Positions 1 to 8,874 of a stretch of DNA of 64,000 nucleotides are shown here, in pieces. Below the pieces are notes generated by a model. The model was given only the letters and a program-made list of their open reading frames with translations. It did not search any database and was not told the DNA's origin. Source of the DNA: Aquisphaera insulae (GTDB lineage: Bacteria > Planctomycetota > Planctomycetia > Isosphaerales > Isosphaeraceae); NCBI RefSeq assembly GCF_011064615.1, contig NZ_JAALJH010000057.1, positions 1-64,000 of the forward strand. Direction: 5' to 3'. Position 1 is the first letter of the stretch; each line of letters opens with the position of its first letter. The position numbers and the translations under genes are program-made.

Positions 1-36
1 TTAGTCGGTCCGCCAATCCTGGGCAAGAGGGGCAAC

Positions 37-1299
37 ATGGGGCACAAGTCTCATTCGTGGAAGGACAAGGACAAGCCTCCTGTTATCCGGCCCCACAGCG
101 TCGAGAAGCATCGCCTGCTCCAGACATATCTGTTTCGATATGTTTTAACGTTGACTCGAATCAAGGCGATGGAACGCCTGCCTCTGACCCTCATCGACGG
201 ATTCGCTGGGGGAAACGTCTATAGGCAAGGCGCCGACCGCAAATTTCGATCCGGTTCTCCGTCTCTGATGCTCGACACCATCCGCGACGCCGAAGAAACC
301 GTCAATGCGGAGAGGACAAAGAAACTTCAGATCATCGATGACTACTTCTTCATCGAACAGGAGGCGCACGCGTGCGACTCGCTAAGACGCACCCTCGCCG
401 ATTCGCCCAGGGCTCGGGCGGTCCGAGACAGGATTCGCGTCTTTCAGGGCGACTTCTCAAGCCACGCGGCCCGGATTATCCAGTTCGTTAAGGACAAGAG
501 CCCGTCAGGGCGGGCCATTTTCAACCTGGACCAGTGTGGGTACGATGCGGTCCCCTTCGAGCAAATCCGCGCGATATTCTCGGCACTGCCCAAGGCTGAA
601 GTTATACTCACATTTGCAGCCGATTTCCTCATCGACTACCTCCGCGAGGGAAGGCCGAATCGCAGGCTGAAGTGCATGCCCGATCTCGACGTGGACGCGC
701 TGGCCTCGACGGTCGACAGGTCGGATCCCCGCTGGCGTCGGCTCATCCAGCTCGAACTCCACCAGGAGGTCCTAAAGGCATCAGGGGCGACCTTCTATAC
801 GCCTTTCTTCATCCGGTCCACGGACTCCCACAGAGACCTGTGGATCCTCCATCTCTCGGGGCACCACAGGGCCAGGGACGTGATGACCGGCGTCCATTGG
901 GAGCGGCACAATTCGGTCGCCCACTACGGCGGTGCCGGGCTGAAGATGCTGGGCTACGACCCTGAGCAGGATGTAGTGGTGACGGGGCAGAAACCTCTCC
1001 CGGGGTTCTTCTTCGACGATAAGGCCCAGGCGATGACTGAAGGAGCCCTGCTCGATGAGCTTCCGCGTCGCATCTACGAGTTCTCGGATGCCGTAGAGTT
1101 TCAGCGCCTCTTCGCCCTCATCACGAACGAGACCCCGGCCACCAGTCAGATGCTCCGAAAGTCAATCCGGATTCTGGCTCGGGAGGGCCTACTCCGCGTG
1201 AGGGACGCATCGGGGCTGACCGAGAGGAGGGCCGGGATTCAGGCCGAATCTGACATCGTGACGATTCCCGCTCAGAAGCTGCTGTTCTATACGATATGA
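37..1299 (+). CDS. tcmP: Three-Cys-motif partner protein TcmP
   Basis: This 420-residue protein matches the TcmP family by its overall length, the early IDGFAGG motif (about residues 54-60) followed by VY, and the FNLDQCGY motif near residue 162. TcmP proteins are of uncertain biochemical function; the IDGFAGG region looks like a nucleotide- or AdoMet-binding turn. In other genomes tcmP follows a gene for a three-Cys-motif protein (phage Gp37/Gp68 family). That partner would lie before base 1; a TAG at 2-4 in another frame could be its stop, but this cannot be proved. The start ATG has AGAGGGG a few bases upstream. The base composition is lower in GC than the neighbours, in line with horizontally acquired DNA. 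The family is clear, the role is not. Confidence 0.85.
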   Translation: MGHKSHSWKDKDKPPVIRPHSVEKHRLLQTYLFRYVLTLTRIKAMERLPLTLIDGFAGGNVYRQGADRKFRSGSPSLMLDTIRDAEETVNAERTKKLQIIDDYFFIEQEAHACDSLRRTLADSPRARAVRDRIRVFQGDFSSHAARIIQFVKDKSPSGRAIFNLDQCGYDAVPFEQIRAIFSALPKAEVILTFAADFLIDYLREGRPNRRLKCMPDLDVDALASTVDRSDPRWRRLIQLELHQEVLKASGATFYTPFFIRSTDSHRDLWILHLSGHHRARDVMTGVHWERHNSVAHYGGAGLKMLGYDPEQDVVVTGQKPLPGFFFDDKAQAMTEGALLDELPRRIYEFSDAVEFQRLFALITNETPATSQMLRKSIRILAREGLLRVRDASGLTERRAGIQAESDIVTIPAQKLLFYTI

Positions 1300-1503
1300 G
1301 TGATGGATCAAGACGTTCGGCCCCATATCGTTCTTTCCCGACAGAGAACGCGGGCGAGCAAGACACCTTGAGAACCGCACTCCGGGATTGTATAGGTGGT
1401 TGTCGGCGACGGCGCGGGTCGCCCGCGGTCTGGTGGGAAGTGCCGGGCATTACGCCTACTTTTGATCGGCAGCTCGCGAGGCACAACAGGGAAGGTCACC
1501 GCC

Positions 1504-4500
1504 TTGAATATCCTCGAAGCCTGGTCCGGCGGCGCGGCCCCGATGGGGGCCGCGTCGGACGCCTTGCCCGTGCCGATCGCCCTCGGGACGATCGACCCGC
1601 AGCGGCTGGGGGCCGCGCTCATGGCCGGGACCTGCCTGGCCTTCGCGCTCTTCCTGGTCGTGCTGTTCCTCCGGCCGGGGGGGCGGAAGGTCCCCTATCC
1701 GGAGGTCCTTTGGGGGTTCGCCGGGTTCTTCCTGGCGAGCGGGCTTTCCCGGCTGCTCGACGCCCTGCCCCTGCCCCCGCCGATGGCGGTACCGGCCGGC
1801 ATCACCTCGCTGGGGATGTCGGTGCTCTCGTGTTCGGCGGCCTTCACCCTGGCGGGGCTGCTCCTGGTGAGGCGGCCGCCGTGCGACCCGCGGGAGTTCG
1901 ATCGCGAGGCGGCCGGGCGGCGGGCCGCGGAGGAGGCCCTGGGGCGGTCCGAGGCCATGGGGCGGAAGCTCGAGCTGGTGGCCAGCCGGACCGACGACGC
2001 GGTCCTCGTCACCGACCTGCACGGCCGGATCGAGTGGGCCAACGAGAGCTTCGCGAGGCTGACGGGCTACGCCCTCCAAGAGGTGCTGGGCAAGACGCCC
2101 GGCGAGCTGCTCCAGGGGCCCGAGACCAGCGCGGCGACGGTGGCGTTCATGGCGGCCCGCCGCAAGGCCGGCGAGGGCTTCCGCACGGAGGTCGTGAACT
2201 ACACGAAGGGGGGGCGGAAGTACTGGATGTCGCTGGGCGTGCAGCCGATCCGCGACGAGGAGGGGCAGCTCACGCACTTCCTCGGCGTCGGCCGCGACGT
2301 CACGGATCGCAAGGCGGCCGAGCGGCGGATGCACGTCCAGCACGCGACGACGCAGGTCCTGGCCGGCGGCGGCCGGCTCGACGAGGCGATGCCGAAGATC
2401 CTCGCGACCATCGGCGGCCTGCTCGACTTCGACGCGGCCGGCTTCTGGGTCGTCGACGGCGGTCGGCTCCGCGCCGGGGCCGACCCGTGGATCTCGCCGC
2501 GGGTGCTGGCCGCCGGCACGGCGCCGCGATCGCTGCCCGGCGAGGGGCTGGCCGCCCGGGTCCGCGCCACCGGCTGTTCCGCCTGGGTCGTGGACCTCGC
2601 GGCCGAGCCGGAGGGCTCATCGTTCCGGTCCGAGGCGCTGCTGAGCGTGGGGATCCGCGGCGCCTTCGGCGTCCCCGTCACCGCCGGCGAGAACGGCGTG
2701 ACCCTCGGCGTGATGATCTTCTTCTCCCGTGAGCCGTTCCGCTGCGACGGCGCCTTCCTCCAGGCGATGACGACCCTGGGCCGCCAGGTCGGCATCTTCC
2801 TCGAGCGCGACCGGACGCAGGCCGAGCTGCGGCGGGTCAACGCCCGGCTCAAGGCGGTGCTCGACGCCGCCAACCAGGTCTCGATCATCGCCACCGACCC
2901 CGAGGGCCTGATCACGGTCTTCAACGCCGGCGCCGAGCGGATGCTCGGCTACGAGGCCGCCGAGGTCGTGGGCAGGGCCACCCCCCTGCTGATCCACGAC
3001 GCGCAGGAGGTCCGCGAGCACGCGGCGAGGCTCACCGCGGAGTTCAACACCCCCGTCGAGGGCTTCGGCGCCTTCGTGGAGCGAGCCCGCCGCGGCGGGC
3101 ACGACGTCGCCGAGTGGACCTACGTCCGCAAGGACGGCTCGCGGGTCCGCGTCCTGCTCTCCGTGAGCGCCGTGATGGACAGCGAGGGGCAGGTCTCCGG
3201 CTTCCTCGGCGCGGCGATCGACCTCTCGGAGCGGAATCGCGTCGAGACCGAGCTCCGCTCCAGCGAGTCGCGGTTCCGCCGGCTGGTCGAGGCGAACATC
3301 CTCGGCGTCGTGGTCGGCGACATCGAGGGGCGGATCACCGACGCCAACGACGCGTTCCTGGAGATGGCCGGTTACACCCGGGCCGAGATGCTCGCCGGCC
3401 GCCTCCCCTGGGATGCGATCATCCCGGATTCCTCGGTCGCCCGGCTCCGGCACTGCCGCTCCGAGCTCCGCCGCCACGGGCGGTGCGCGCCCGTGGAGCT
3501 CGAGTGCCGCCACAAGGACGGCCGGCTCATCCCGGTGCTCCTCGGCGCCGCGATGCTCGACGAGGCCCGCACCCCTTGCCGGGGCGCGGCGGTCGTGGCC
3601 TTCTGCCTGGACGTCTCCGAGCGGCGGCGGCTGGAGGACGAGCTCCGCCGCCAGGCCGGGGAGCTCTCCGAGGCCGCCGCTCGCAAGAATGAGTTCCTCG
3701 CCATGCTCGGCCACGAGCTCCGCAATCCCCTGGCCCCGATCCGCAACGCGGTGGGGATCATGAGGCGCCGGGGGCTCGACGACCCGGCCCTCGCCGGGGC
3801 CCGCGACGTCATCGACCACCAGGTCCGCCAGCTCGCCCAGCTCGTGGACGACCTCCTCGAGATGTCCCGCGTGGCCGGGGGCAAGGTCCGGCTCCAGCGC
3901 GAGGTCGTGGACGTCGCGACGATCGTCGCGTTCGCGCTGGAGACCAGCCGGCCCGCGATCGACGACCGGCATCACAGGCTCTCGATCGCGATGCCGTCGG
4001 AGCCGCTCCGGATCGACGCCGATCCCATCCGCATGGCCCAGGTGCTGGCGAACCTGCTGATCAACGCGGCCAAGTATACGCCGGAAGGGGGCTCGATCCG
4101 GCTCTCCGTCCGGGCCGAGGACGGCCACGTCGTCCTCCGGGTCCGCGACAACGGCATCGGGATCCCGCCGGAGATGCTCTCGCGGGTCTTCGACCTCTTC
4201 GCCCAGGTGGACCAGTCGCTCGATCGTTCGCAGGGGGGCCTCGGCCTCGGCCTGACGCTGGTGAAGCGCCTGGTGGAGATGCACGGCGGCGAGGTCCACG
4301 CCGCCAGCGACGGCCTGGGCACGGGGAGCGAGCTCGTCGTTCGCATCCCGCTGTGGATCGCCGGAGAGTCCGCCCCCGGCGGGCCGCGAGTCAGCGACGA
4401 GCCCGCCGCGGCGGCGGACCCGGAGCCGGTCGCCGACCACCGGGCCGGACCCCGGCCGCGGCGGATCCTGGTCGTGGACGACAACCTCTACTCGGCGGAA

Positions 4501-4902
4501 ACCCTCAAGATGCTCCTGACCATGGAAGGGCACGAGGCCGAATCGGTCCACGACGGCCCGGCGGCCCTCCGCGCCCTCCAGGACCGTCGCCACGAGGTGA
4601 TCCTCATGGACATCGGCCTGCCCCAGATGGACGGCTACGAGGTCGCCCGCCGGATCCGCGACCGCGAGGACCTGGGCCGGCCCCTGCTCGTGGCCGTCAC
4701 CGGCTACGCGGAAGACGAGGCGCGGCGGAAGTCCCGCGCCGCCGGCTTCGACCACCACCTGGTCAAGCCCGTCGACCCGGACGTCATCATCGCCCTGCTC
4801 TCGTCGCTCGAATGGTCCGAGGCCCCCCTGCCCCCGTGGCAGCTCGAGCGCAGCGCCGAGGATTTCGCGGTCGAGGAAATGGAGCAGGGCCGCGGCCGAT
4901 GA
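1504..4902 (+). CDS. Hybrid sensor histidine kinase (ETR1-like 3-TM, PAS-GAF-PAS-PAS-HisKA-HATPase-REC)
   Basis: A membrane-bound hybrid kinase of about 1132 residues. Order: three hydrophobic helices (about 35-122), PAS (160-270), GAF (280-440), two PAS domains (450-710), HisKA with the phospho-acceptor in GHELRNP (His about 737), HATPase with DNGIGIP and GLGLGL, then a receiver domain with LVVDD and the phospho-Asp in LMDIGLP (about 1036). The membrane part resembles the ethylene-receptor N-terminal domain but the copper-ligand Cys and His are replaced by Ser and Arg. The frame is open from 1396, but TTG at 1504 has AGGGAAGG eight bases upstream and gives a sensible N-terminus; the ATG at 1543 is the alternative. 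No output regulator gene adjoins it, so signalling probably goes through the fused receiver to a distant partner. Confidence 0.9.
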   Translation: MNILEAWSGGAAPMGAASDALPVPIALGTIDPQRLGAALMAGTCLAFALFLVVLFLRPGGRKVPYPEVLWGFAGFFLASGLSRLLDALPLPPPMAVPAGITSLGMSVLSCSAAFTLAGLLLVRRPPCDPREFDREAAGRRAAEEALGRSEAMGRKLELVASRTDDAVLVTDLHGRIEWANESFARLTGYALQEVLGKTPGELLQGPETSAATVAFMAARRKAGEGFRTEVVNYTKGGRKYWMSLGVQPIRDEEGQLTHFLGVGRDVTDRKAAERRMHVQHATTQVLAGGGRLDEAMPKILATIGGLLDFDAAGFWVVDGGRLRAGADPWISPRVLAAGTAPRSLPGEGLAARVRATGCSAWVVDLAAEPEGSSFRSEALLSVGIRGAFGVPVTAGENGVTLGVMIFFSREPFRCDGAFLQAMTTLGRQVGIFLERDRTQAELRRVNARLKAVLDAANQVSIIATDPEGLITVFNAGAERMLGYEAAEVVGRATPLLIHDAQEVREHAARLTAEFNTPVEGFGAFVERARRGGHDVAEWTYVRKDGSRVRVLLSVSAVMDSEGQVSGFLGAAIDLSERNRVETELRSSESRFRRLVEANILGVVVGDIEGRITDANDAFLEMAGYTRAEMLAGRLPWDAIIPDSSVARLRHCRSELRRHGRCAPVELECRHKDGRLIPVLLGAAMLDEARTPCRGAAVVAFCLDVSERRRLEDELRRQAGELSEAAARKNEFLAMLGHELRNPLAPIRNAVGIMRRRGLDDPALAGARDVIDHQVRQLAQLVDDLLEMSRVAGGKVRLQREVVDVATIVAFALETSRPAIDDRHHRLSIAMPSEPLRIDADPIRMAQVLANLLINAAKYTPEGGSIRLSVRAEDGHVVLRVRDNGIGIPPEMLSRVFDLFAQVDQSLDRSQGGLGLGLTLVKRLVEMHGGEVHAASDGLGTGSELVVRIPLWIAGESAPGGPRVSDEPAAAADPEPVADHRAGPRPRRILVVDDNLYSAETLKMLLTMEGHEAESVHDGPAALRALQDRRHEVILMDIGLPQMDGYEVARRIRDREDLGRPLLVAVTGYAEDEARRKSRAAGFDHHLVKPVDPDVIIALLSSLEWSEAPLPPWQLERSAEDFAVEEMEQGRGR

Positions 4903-4927
4903 GATCGGGGCGAAAGGCCGCCGGGAC

Positions 4928-6049
4928 TCAGGCGCTGGATCGGGTGCCGGACCTCGGGGCCTCGAGGCGAGGGACCTCGCTCTCGCCGCCGCCGGAGCCG
5001 GACCGGGGCTTCTTGCCGGAGGACGTGGCGGGGGCATTGCCGTCGGTGGCCGGGCCGGGGACGGCCTCGGGCAGGTCCTCGTCGTTGGGGAGGGCCGGGG
5101 CCTTCTTCTTCGGGCGGGCGGAGGGGATCGCGTCCAGGTCGTCGGCGTCGTCGGCCGGCTCGACGGGGGCCGGCTTCGGCTTCACCTCGCGTCGAGGGGC
5201 CGGCGACTGTGTCGGTGTTGATCGCCGGACTTCGGGCTCGGTCTGGATCGTCGAATCCGGGTCGTCGTAGACGACCTCGTCCCCCTCCTCGACGATCACG
5301 GGGGTGGACTTCGGCCGGACGGCGACTCGCGTGGGCATGGCCGTCTTCTCCGCCAGCATCTCCTGCAGGGGGATGGCGGAGGCCGGGACCGGGAGCGTGC
5401 TGTTGATCGCGAGGATCGCGCCGGGTGAGGCCGGCTGGCCGTAATACATGGTGTTGGCCTTCCAGTCGACCTGGAGCGTGCCCCCCTCCGCGGAGACCCC
5501 CGCGAAGATCCCCCGGCTGTTCGAGTACGAGAGGATCTCCGACTTGAGCGCCACGTCGGTGCTCGCCTCGAACCGCTTGCCGGTCGGGCCCGCGGCCACG
5601 CCGGCGTCCATGCCGAGGGTCATCTTGCCCTTGCCCTTGAGGAACCGTTCCAGCCCGCGCGGGCTCTGGAAGACCAGGATCATGTCCGTGGACTGGGCCC
5701 CGGCCTGGGCCCCGAAGCTGCCGCCGAAGAGGTGCAGGAAGACGGGGTTGCTCCACGAGCCGTCGGGCTGCTTCACCAGCAGCACGCCCCGGCCGCCCCG
5801 GACCCCGAAGATGAAGCCCATCTTGAACATGTCCGGGAAGATCGCGATGGCATGGGCCTTCCGCATGACGAGCTGCGGCATCCCCGTCTTGGGATCGCGG
5901 GTGATGTCGCTGAGCGCCATCAACGACTTCGTGACGGTCGACTCGGGGGCGGGCTTCTGTGCCATCGCCGGGGCCGACGCGAGGGAGGCCACGAGGACCA
6001 GGCCGGTGGCAAGGCGGGACGTTGACATCCTCACGTTGAGCGACTCCAT
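4928..6049 (-). CDS. Exported SYLF (Ysc84-like) lipid-binding domain protein
   Basis: A 373-residue protein with a Sec signal peptide ending near APAMAQ (about residue 31). It then has a SYLF/Ysc84 domain (about 35-230) with the typical AIAIFP, GGRGVLL, FGGSFG and DMILVF elements. SYLF domains bind phosphoinositides in eukaryotes; bacterial members are exported and may bind lipid, but their task is unknown. The C-terminal 140 residues are Pro-, Ala- and Lys-rich, low-complexity and probably disordered. A second start at Met8 (6028) would also keep the signal peptide; neither has a strong ribosome binding site. It converges with the histidine kinase gene with only 25 bases between them. Confidence 0.85.
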   Translation of the reverse strand: MESLNVRMSTSRLATGLVLVASLASAPAMAQKPAPESTVTKSLMALSDITRDPKTGMPQLVMRKAHAIAIFPDMFKMGFIFGVRGGRGVLLVKQPDGSWSNPVFLHLFGGSFGAQAGAQSTDMILVFQSPRGLERFLKGKGKMTLGMDAGVAAGPTGKRFEASTDVALKSEILSYSNSRGIFAGVSAEGGTLQVDWKANTMYYGQPASPGAILAINSTLPVPASAIPLQEMLAEKTAMPTRVAVRPKSTPVIVEEGDEVVYDDPDSTIQTEPEVRRSTPTQSPAPRREVKPKPAPVEPADDADDLDAIPSARPKKKAPALPNDEDLPEAVPGPATDGNAPATSSGKKPRSGSGGGESEVPRLEAPRSGTRSSA

Positions 6050-6193
6050 TCGAGATCCCGGGAAGGTGGGCCGGCGCGCAGGAATCCGCCGAGGAGCCTG
6101 GCGACCAGATCGATCCTCGAAGGCTTCTACCGGCTTTGCGGCGATCGGTCAACGGGACATCGATGGCGGGATGACGGGGACGGTCTCGGAGGC

Positions 6194-6225
6194 GACCGCG
6201 GATGGCGCGGAAAACACGGATGGGG
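6194..6225 (+). repeat. Copy of dispersed CACGGAT repeat
   Basis: This short intergenic stretch has the pattern CGCGGATGGCGCGG followed by AAAACACGGATGGGG. It resembles segments at 31909-31940 and, inverted, at 32173-32203. It lies in the 296-base gap between the SYLF gene and the small LEPIEDR gene, in which I see no other feature. Confidence 0.45.
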
Positions 6226-6345
6226 AAAGGGGGAGGCGGGGCATCAGGCCGATCCCGGAAACATGCGCGGCGTCGCGCAAGGAGCGTCTTCGCTTGGCGG
6301 GCGGCCACGCCGCGCCGCGAGATCATCGAGCCCGTGACGGCGGGC

Positions 6346-6687
6346 TCAGATCTTGATGAAGGGGATGCCCAGGAAATACTCGGATTTGTGCTGGGGGCTC
6401 GCGTGGTGAGTCGACTGGAAGAAGTTCGGGCCGTGGGGCGTCGTCCGCTGGTGGACGAGCCCGGCGAGCGTGTCCTTGACCTGGTCGGCGGTCCGCATCA
6501 AGGTCCGATTCGCGCTGCGGATCTGGGCCCTGGTGTCGGGACTGAGCTTGAAGCTGACCGCGCTGGGGACGACGCGATCCTCGATCGGTTCGAGCCTGGG
6601 GGCCGCGGAACGGCGTGGTCGCATCGGCCGAGATCCTCTCGAGGGGAGGTCGAATCGCCCTGTCCTGATGGCAATGAAGATCGGCAT
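6346..6687 (-). CDS. Small protein with planctomycete LEPIEDR N-terminal motif
   Basis: A 113-residue protein of unknown function. The start at 6687 has GGAGG six bases upstream; a later ATG at 6624 is possible. Residues about 22-43 are Arg-rich and lead into PRLEPIEDRVVPS, a form of the Arg-rich LExLEDRxxPS motif that opens many planctomycete exported and surface proteins. The remainder is short (about 70 residues), without a membrane segment or known domain, and ends FLGIPFIKI. The motif is usually followed by a much longer exported region, so this may be a short member or a remnant. Export is inferred from the motif only. Confidence 0.6.
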   Translation of the reverse strand: MPIFIAIRTGRFDLPSRGSRPMRPRRSAAPRLEPIEDRVVPSAVSFKLSPDTRAQIRSANRTLMRTADQVKDTLAGLVHQRTTPHGPNFFQSTHHASPQHKSEYFLGIPFIKI

Positions 6688-6748
6688 GTGCCGCCTCCGG
6701 ATTGAGCGAATCCGGGAGGTCCTGCGGATTTTGTCGACCCTGCTCGGT

Positions 6749-8761
6749 TCAGCGAATGATCCGGAGATCCAGGGGGACGCCCCCCTTGCCGCCGGCGAAG
6801 CGGTCATCGAGCGAGCGCCGCTTCGAGGGGTCGCCGGGGATCTGGCGGACGGGGGTCGCGCCCGGGGGACGCGTGGCCCTGGAGGCCAGCGGCGATCCGG
6901 TCGCGGCCGTCGACCGCTCCGCGTCGTACTCCTCCAGGTGGAGGGCGAGGATCCGGTGCATCTCCGCGATGGCGTCGTCCGTCTCCTGGGCGGAGTGTCC
7001 GCTCGAGACGATCAGCTCCGAGAGGGCCCCCTCGACGTGGGCGCTCAGGTAAGGGACGACGCCGTCCCCCCCGGCGGGGAGCGGGGTCTTGCCGTCGAAG
7101 CCGACGATCGAATGGTACGCGACGGCCTCGCTCATCGGGATCCGGTTGATGGCCTTGAGCACGGGGTTGCCGATGCTGAGCTGCGAGACGCTGGTGGCGT
7201 ACCGCTTGCCCCGGAAGGCCTCGGAGACCTCCTGCGCCCCGTTGGACTGGAGCAGGGCCTTGCGGACCTCGAGGACGTCCTTGGGGACCGTGATCAGCCG
7301 GGACGCGATCCGGCCGATCGGCTCGTCGCCGAGCGGGCTCCCCTTGTGCGGGGTGGCCACGAAGATCGCGCGGCGGACCGTGGGCACCGGCTCGAAGATC
7401 AGCGACGAGACCAGCAGCTCCTTGAGCTCGGGCTCCAACTGGATCGCATCCGGCGGGACCCTGGAGGCGGTGTCCCAGAGCTCCTGGCCGCTCCGGCTGA
7501 TGGCCAGCCGGGAGAGGAGCCCCCCCATGCTGTGGCCGATCAGCACCATGTGGTCGAAGGCCGCGTCCGCGTGCCGGGGATCGAGCTCGTCGCGGATCTC
7601 GTTGAGCGCCTTGCGGAAGCGGGCGCCGGAGGCCAGGATCGGGTTGCCCGTCGAGTAGAAGAAGAGCCAGAACTGGTAGCGCGACCGCAGCTCCGGGTTG
7701 CCCCGGAGCTCGTTCATGGCGTTGTCCCACGCCTCCGGGCTGGACATCAGCCCGTGGACCAGCACGACCGGGATCTTGCCGGGCTCGTAGGGATCGATCA
7801 TGTAGATCCCGGTGTTGCCGTTGTACTGCGAGGGGTAGAGGACGCCGAGCGCGCCCATGAGGTTCAGGTTGTTGTTGTGGAACTGCTTCGCCAGCGGGAC
7901 GGTCATGTCGTAGGCCAGCGGCAGGTTCGGCCCGCCGGGCTCGATCTGCCAGCGCGGCGTGCACTCGCGGACCGGGTCGCGGAGCTCGAGGACGGCCGGC
8001 GGCTCCCCGGGCCCCCCCGGGCGGATGATGACCGAGCCGGCGTAGTAGAGCGACTTCGGGAAGTGCCGCTCGCAGGGCGAATCGAAGACCGACCGGACTT
8101 CGGGGTCCGGCGCGCCCAGCCTGGCGACCTTCGCCACCTGCTCCGCCACGGGGGACGACTGGCCGCCCCAGGTGCCCGCCCGCGTCACGTGGGCGACGAC
8201 CGGCGCCCCCACTCCCCCCCCGCCGAGCTCGTGGTGGAAGCCCGAGACCTCGTACCGCCGGGTCGGCAGGATGTCGTCGCAACGGGTCGCGTCATAGAGG
8301 CTGATCCGCCCCCGGACTCCGATCCCGGCCCGGGCCAGCACGTTGGTCCATGGCACGCCCTCGCGCGACGCCTCGCGGTGGGTCGTCTCGAGGGCATACT
8401 CGATCGCGCGGCGGTACGTCCCCTGGGCGGCGCGAGACGCCGCGATGTCGATCCGCGTCGAGACGCCCTCCTCGGGGATCCTGGGCAAGGCCGCCAGGGC
8501 CGCGTCGCGGTACGAGACGAGCGCCGATTCGGGATGGCGCGCGTCCTGCTCCATGCCCGCCTCCAGGAGCGACTCGGCGTCGCCGGGCGAGGCCCCTCCG
8601 CGCCGGGCCGGAGCCCGATCCAGGATCGACCGGTCGAGGATCGGCCGCTCGTGGATCACGATCGAGGCGCAGCCCGCCAGCGAGGCCGCCGCCAGCAGGG
8701 GCAGCGACAGGGCGAGGCGCAGGCGCGGGCGGCGTCTGCCATGACGATCGATGCCCGACAT
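6749..8761 (-). CDS. Alpha/beta-hydrolase lipoprotein (lipase-like)
   Basis: A 670-residue protein with a lipoprotein signal peptide; the lipobox LAGC follows the hydrophobic run near residues 16-31, so Cys would be lipid-anchored. The N-terminal third is TPR-like or family-specific. The C-terminal half is an alpha/beta-hydrolase: an oxyanion segment VVLVHGLM, the nucleophile elbow GHSMGG with the catalytic Ser, and a late GHSAQE segment that may carry the catalytic His. This arrangement fits a PGAP1/triacylglycerol-lipase-like esterase acting outside the cytoplasmic membrane; the substrate is unknown. The start was chosen at 8761 because GGGGAGAGG lies just upstream and the lipobox falls at the right distance, although the frame stays open a further kilobase across the DUF1559 gene. 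Confidence 0.85.
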   Translation of the reverse strand: MSGIDRHGRRRPRLRLALSLPLLAAASLAGCASIVIHERPILDRSILDRAPARRGGASPGDAESLLEAGMEQDARHPESALVSYRDAALAALPRIPEEGVSTRIDIAASRAAQGTYRRAIEYALETTHREASREGVPWTNVLARAGIGVRGRISLYDATRCDDILPTRRYEVSGFHHELGGGGVGAPVVAHVTRAGTWGGQSSPVAEQVAKVARLGAPDPEVRSVFDSPCERHFPKSLYYAGSVIIRPGGPGEPPAVLELRDPVRECTPRWQIEPGGPNLPLAYDMTVPLAKQFHNNNLNLMGALGVLYPSQYNGNTGIYMIDPYEPGKIPVVLVHGLMSSPEAWDNAMNELRGNPELRSRYQFWLFFYSTGNPILASGARFRKALNEIRDELDPRHADAAFDHMVLIGHSMGGLLSRLAISRSGQELWDTASRVPPDAIQLEPELKELLVSSLIFEPVPTVRRAIFVATPHKGSPLGDEPIGRIASRLITVPKDVLEVRKALLQSNGAQEVSEAFRGKRYATSVSQLSIGNPVLKAINRIPMSEAVAYHSIVGFDGKTPLPAGGDGVVPYLSAHVEGALSELIVSSGHSAQETDDAIAEMHRILALHLEEYDAERSTAATGSPLASRATRPPGATPVRQIPGDPSKRRSLDDRFAGGKGGVPLDLRIIR

Positions 8762-8874
8762 GTCCTCTCCCCGGCGACGTGGAATCGAGGCTTCGCGCGG
8801 ACTGCGCAGGACGGACGCCGACGCGCGGCCTCTCCGCCCGGAGGCCGGGCATCCTACGAGGTTCCGCGGGGCCG

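Noticed and set aside
2617..5037. Open frame of about 800 codons antisense to the hybrid kinase
   Set aside because: Composition is a shadow of the plus-strand gene, which has complete domains and conserved motifs.
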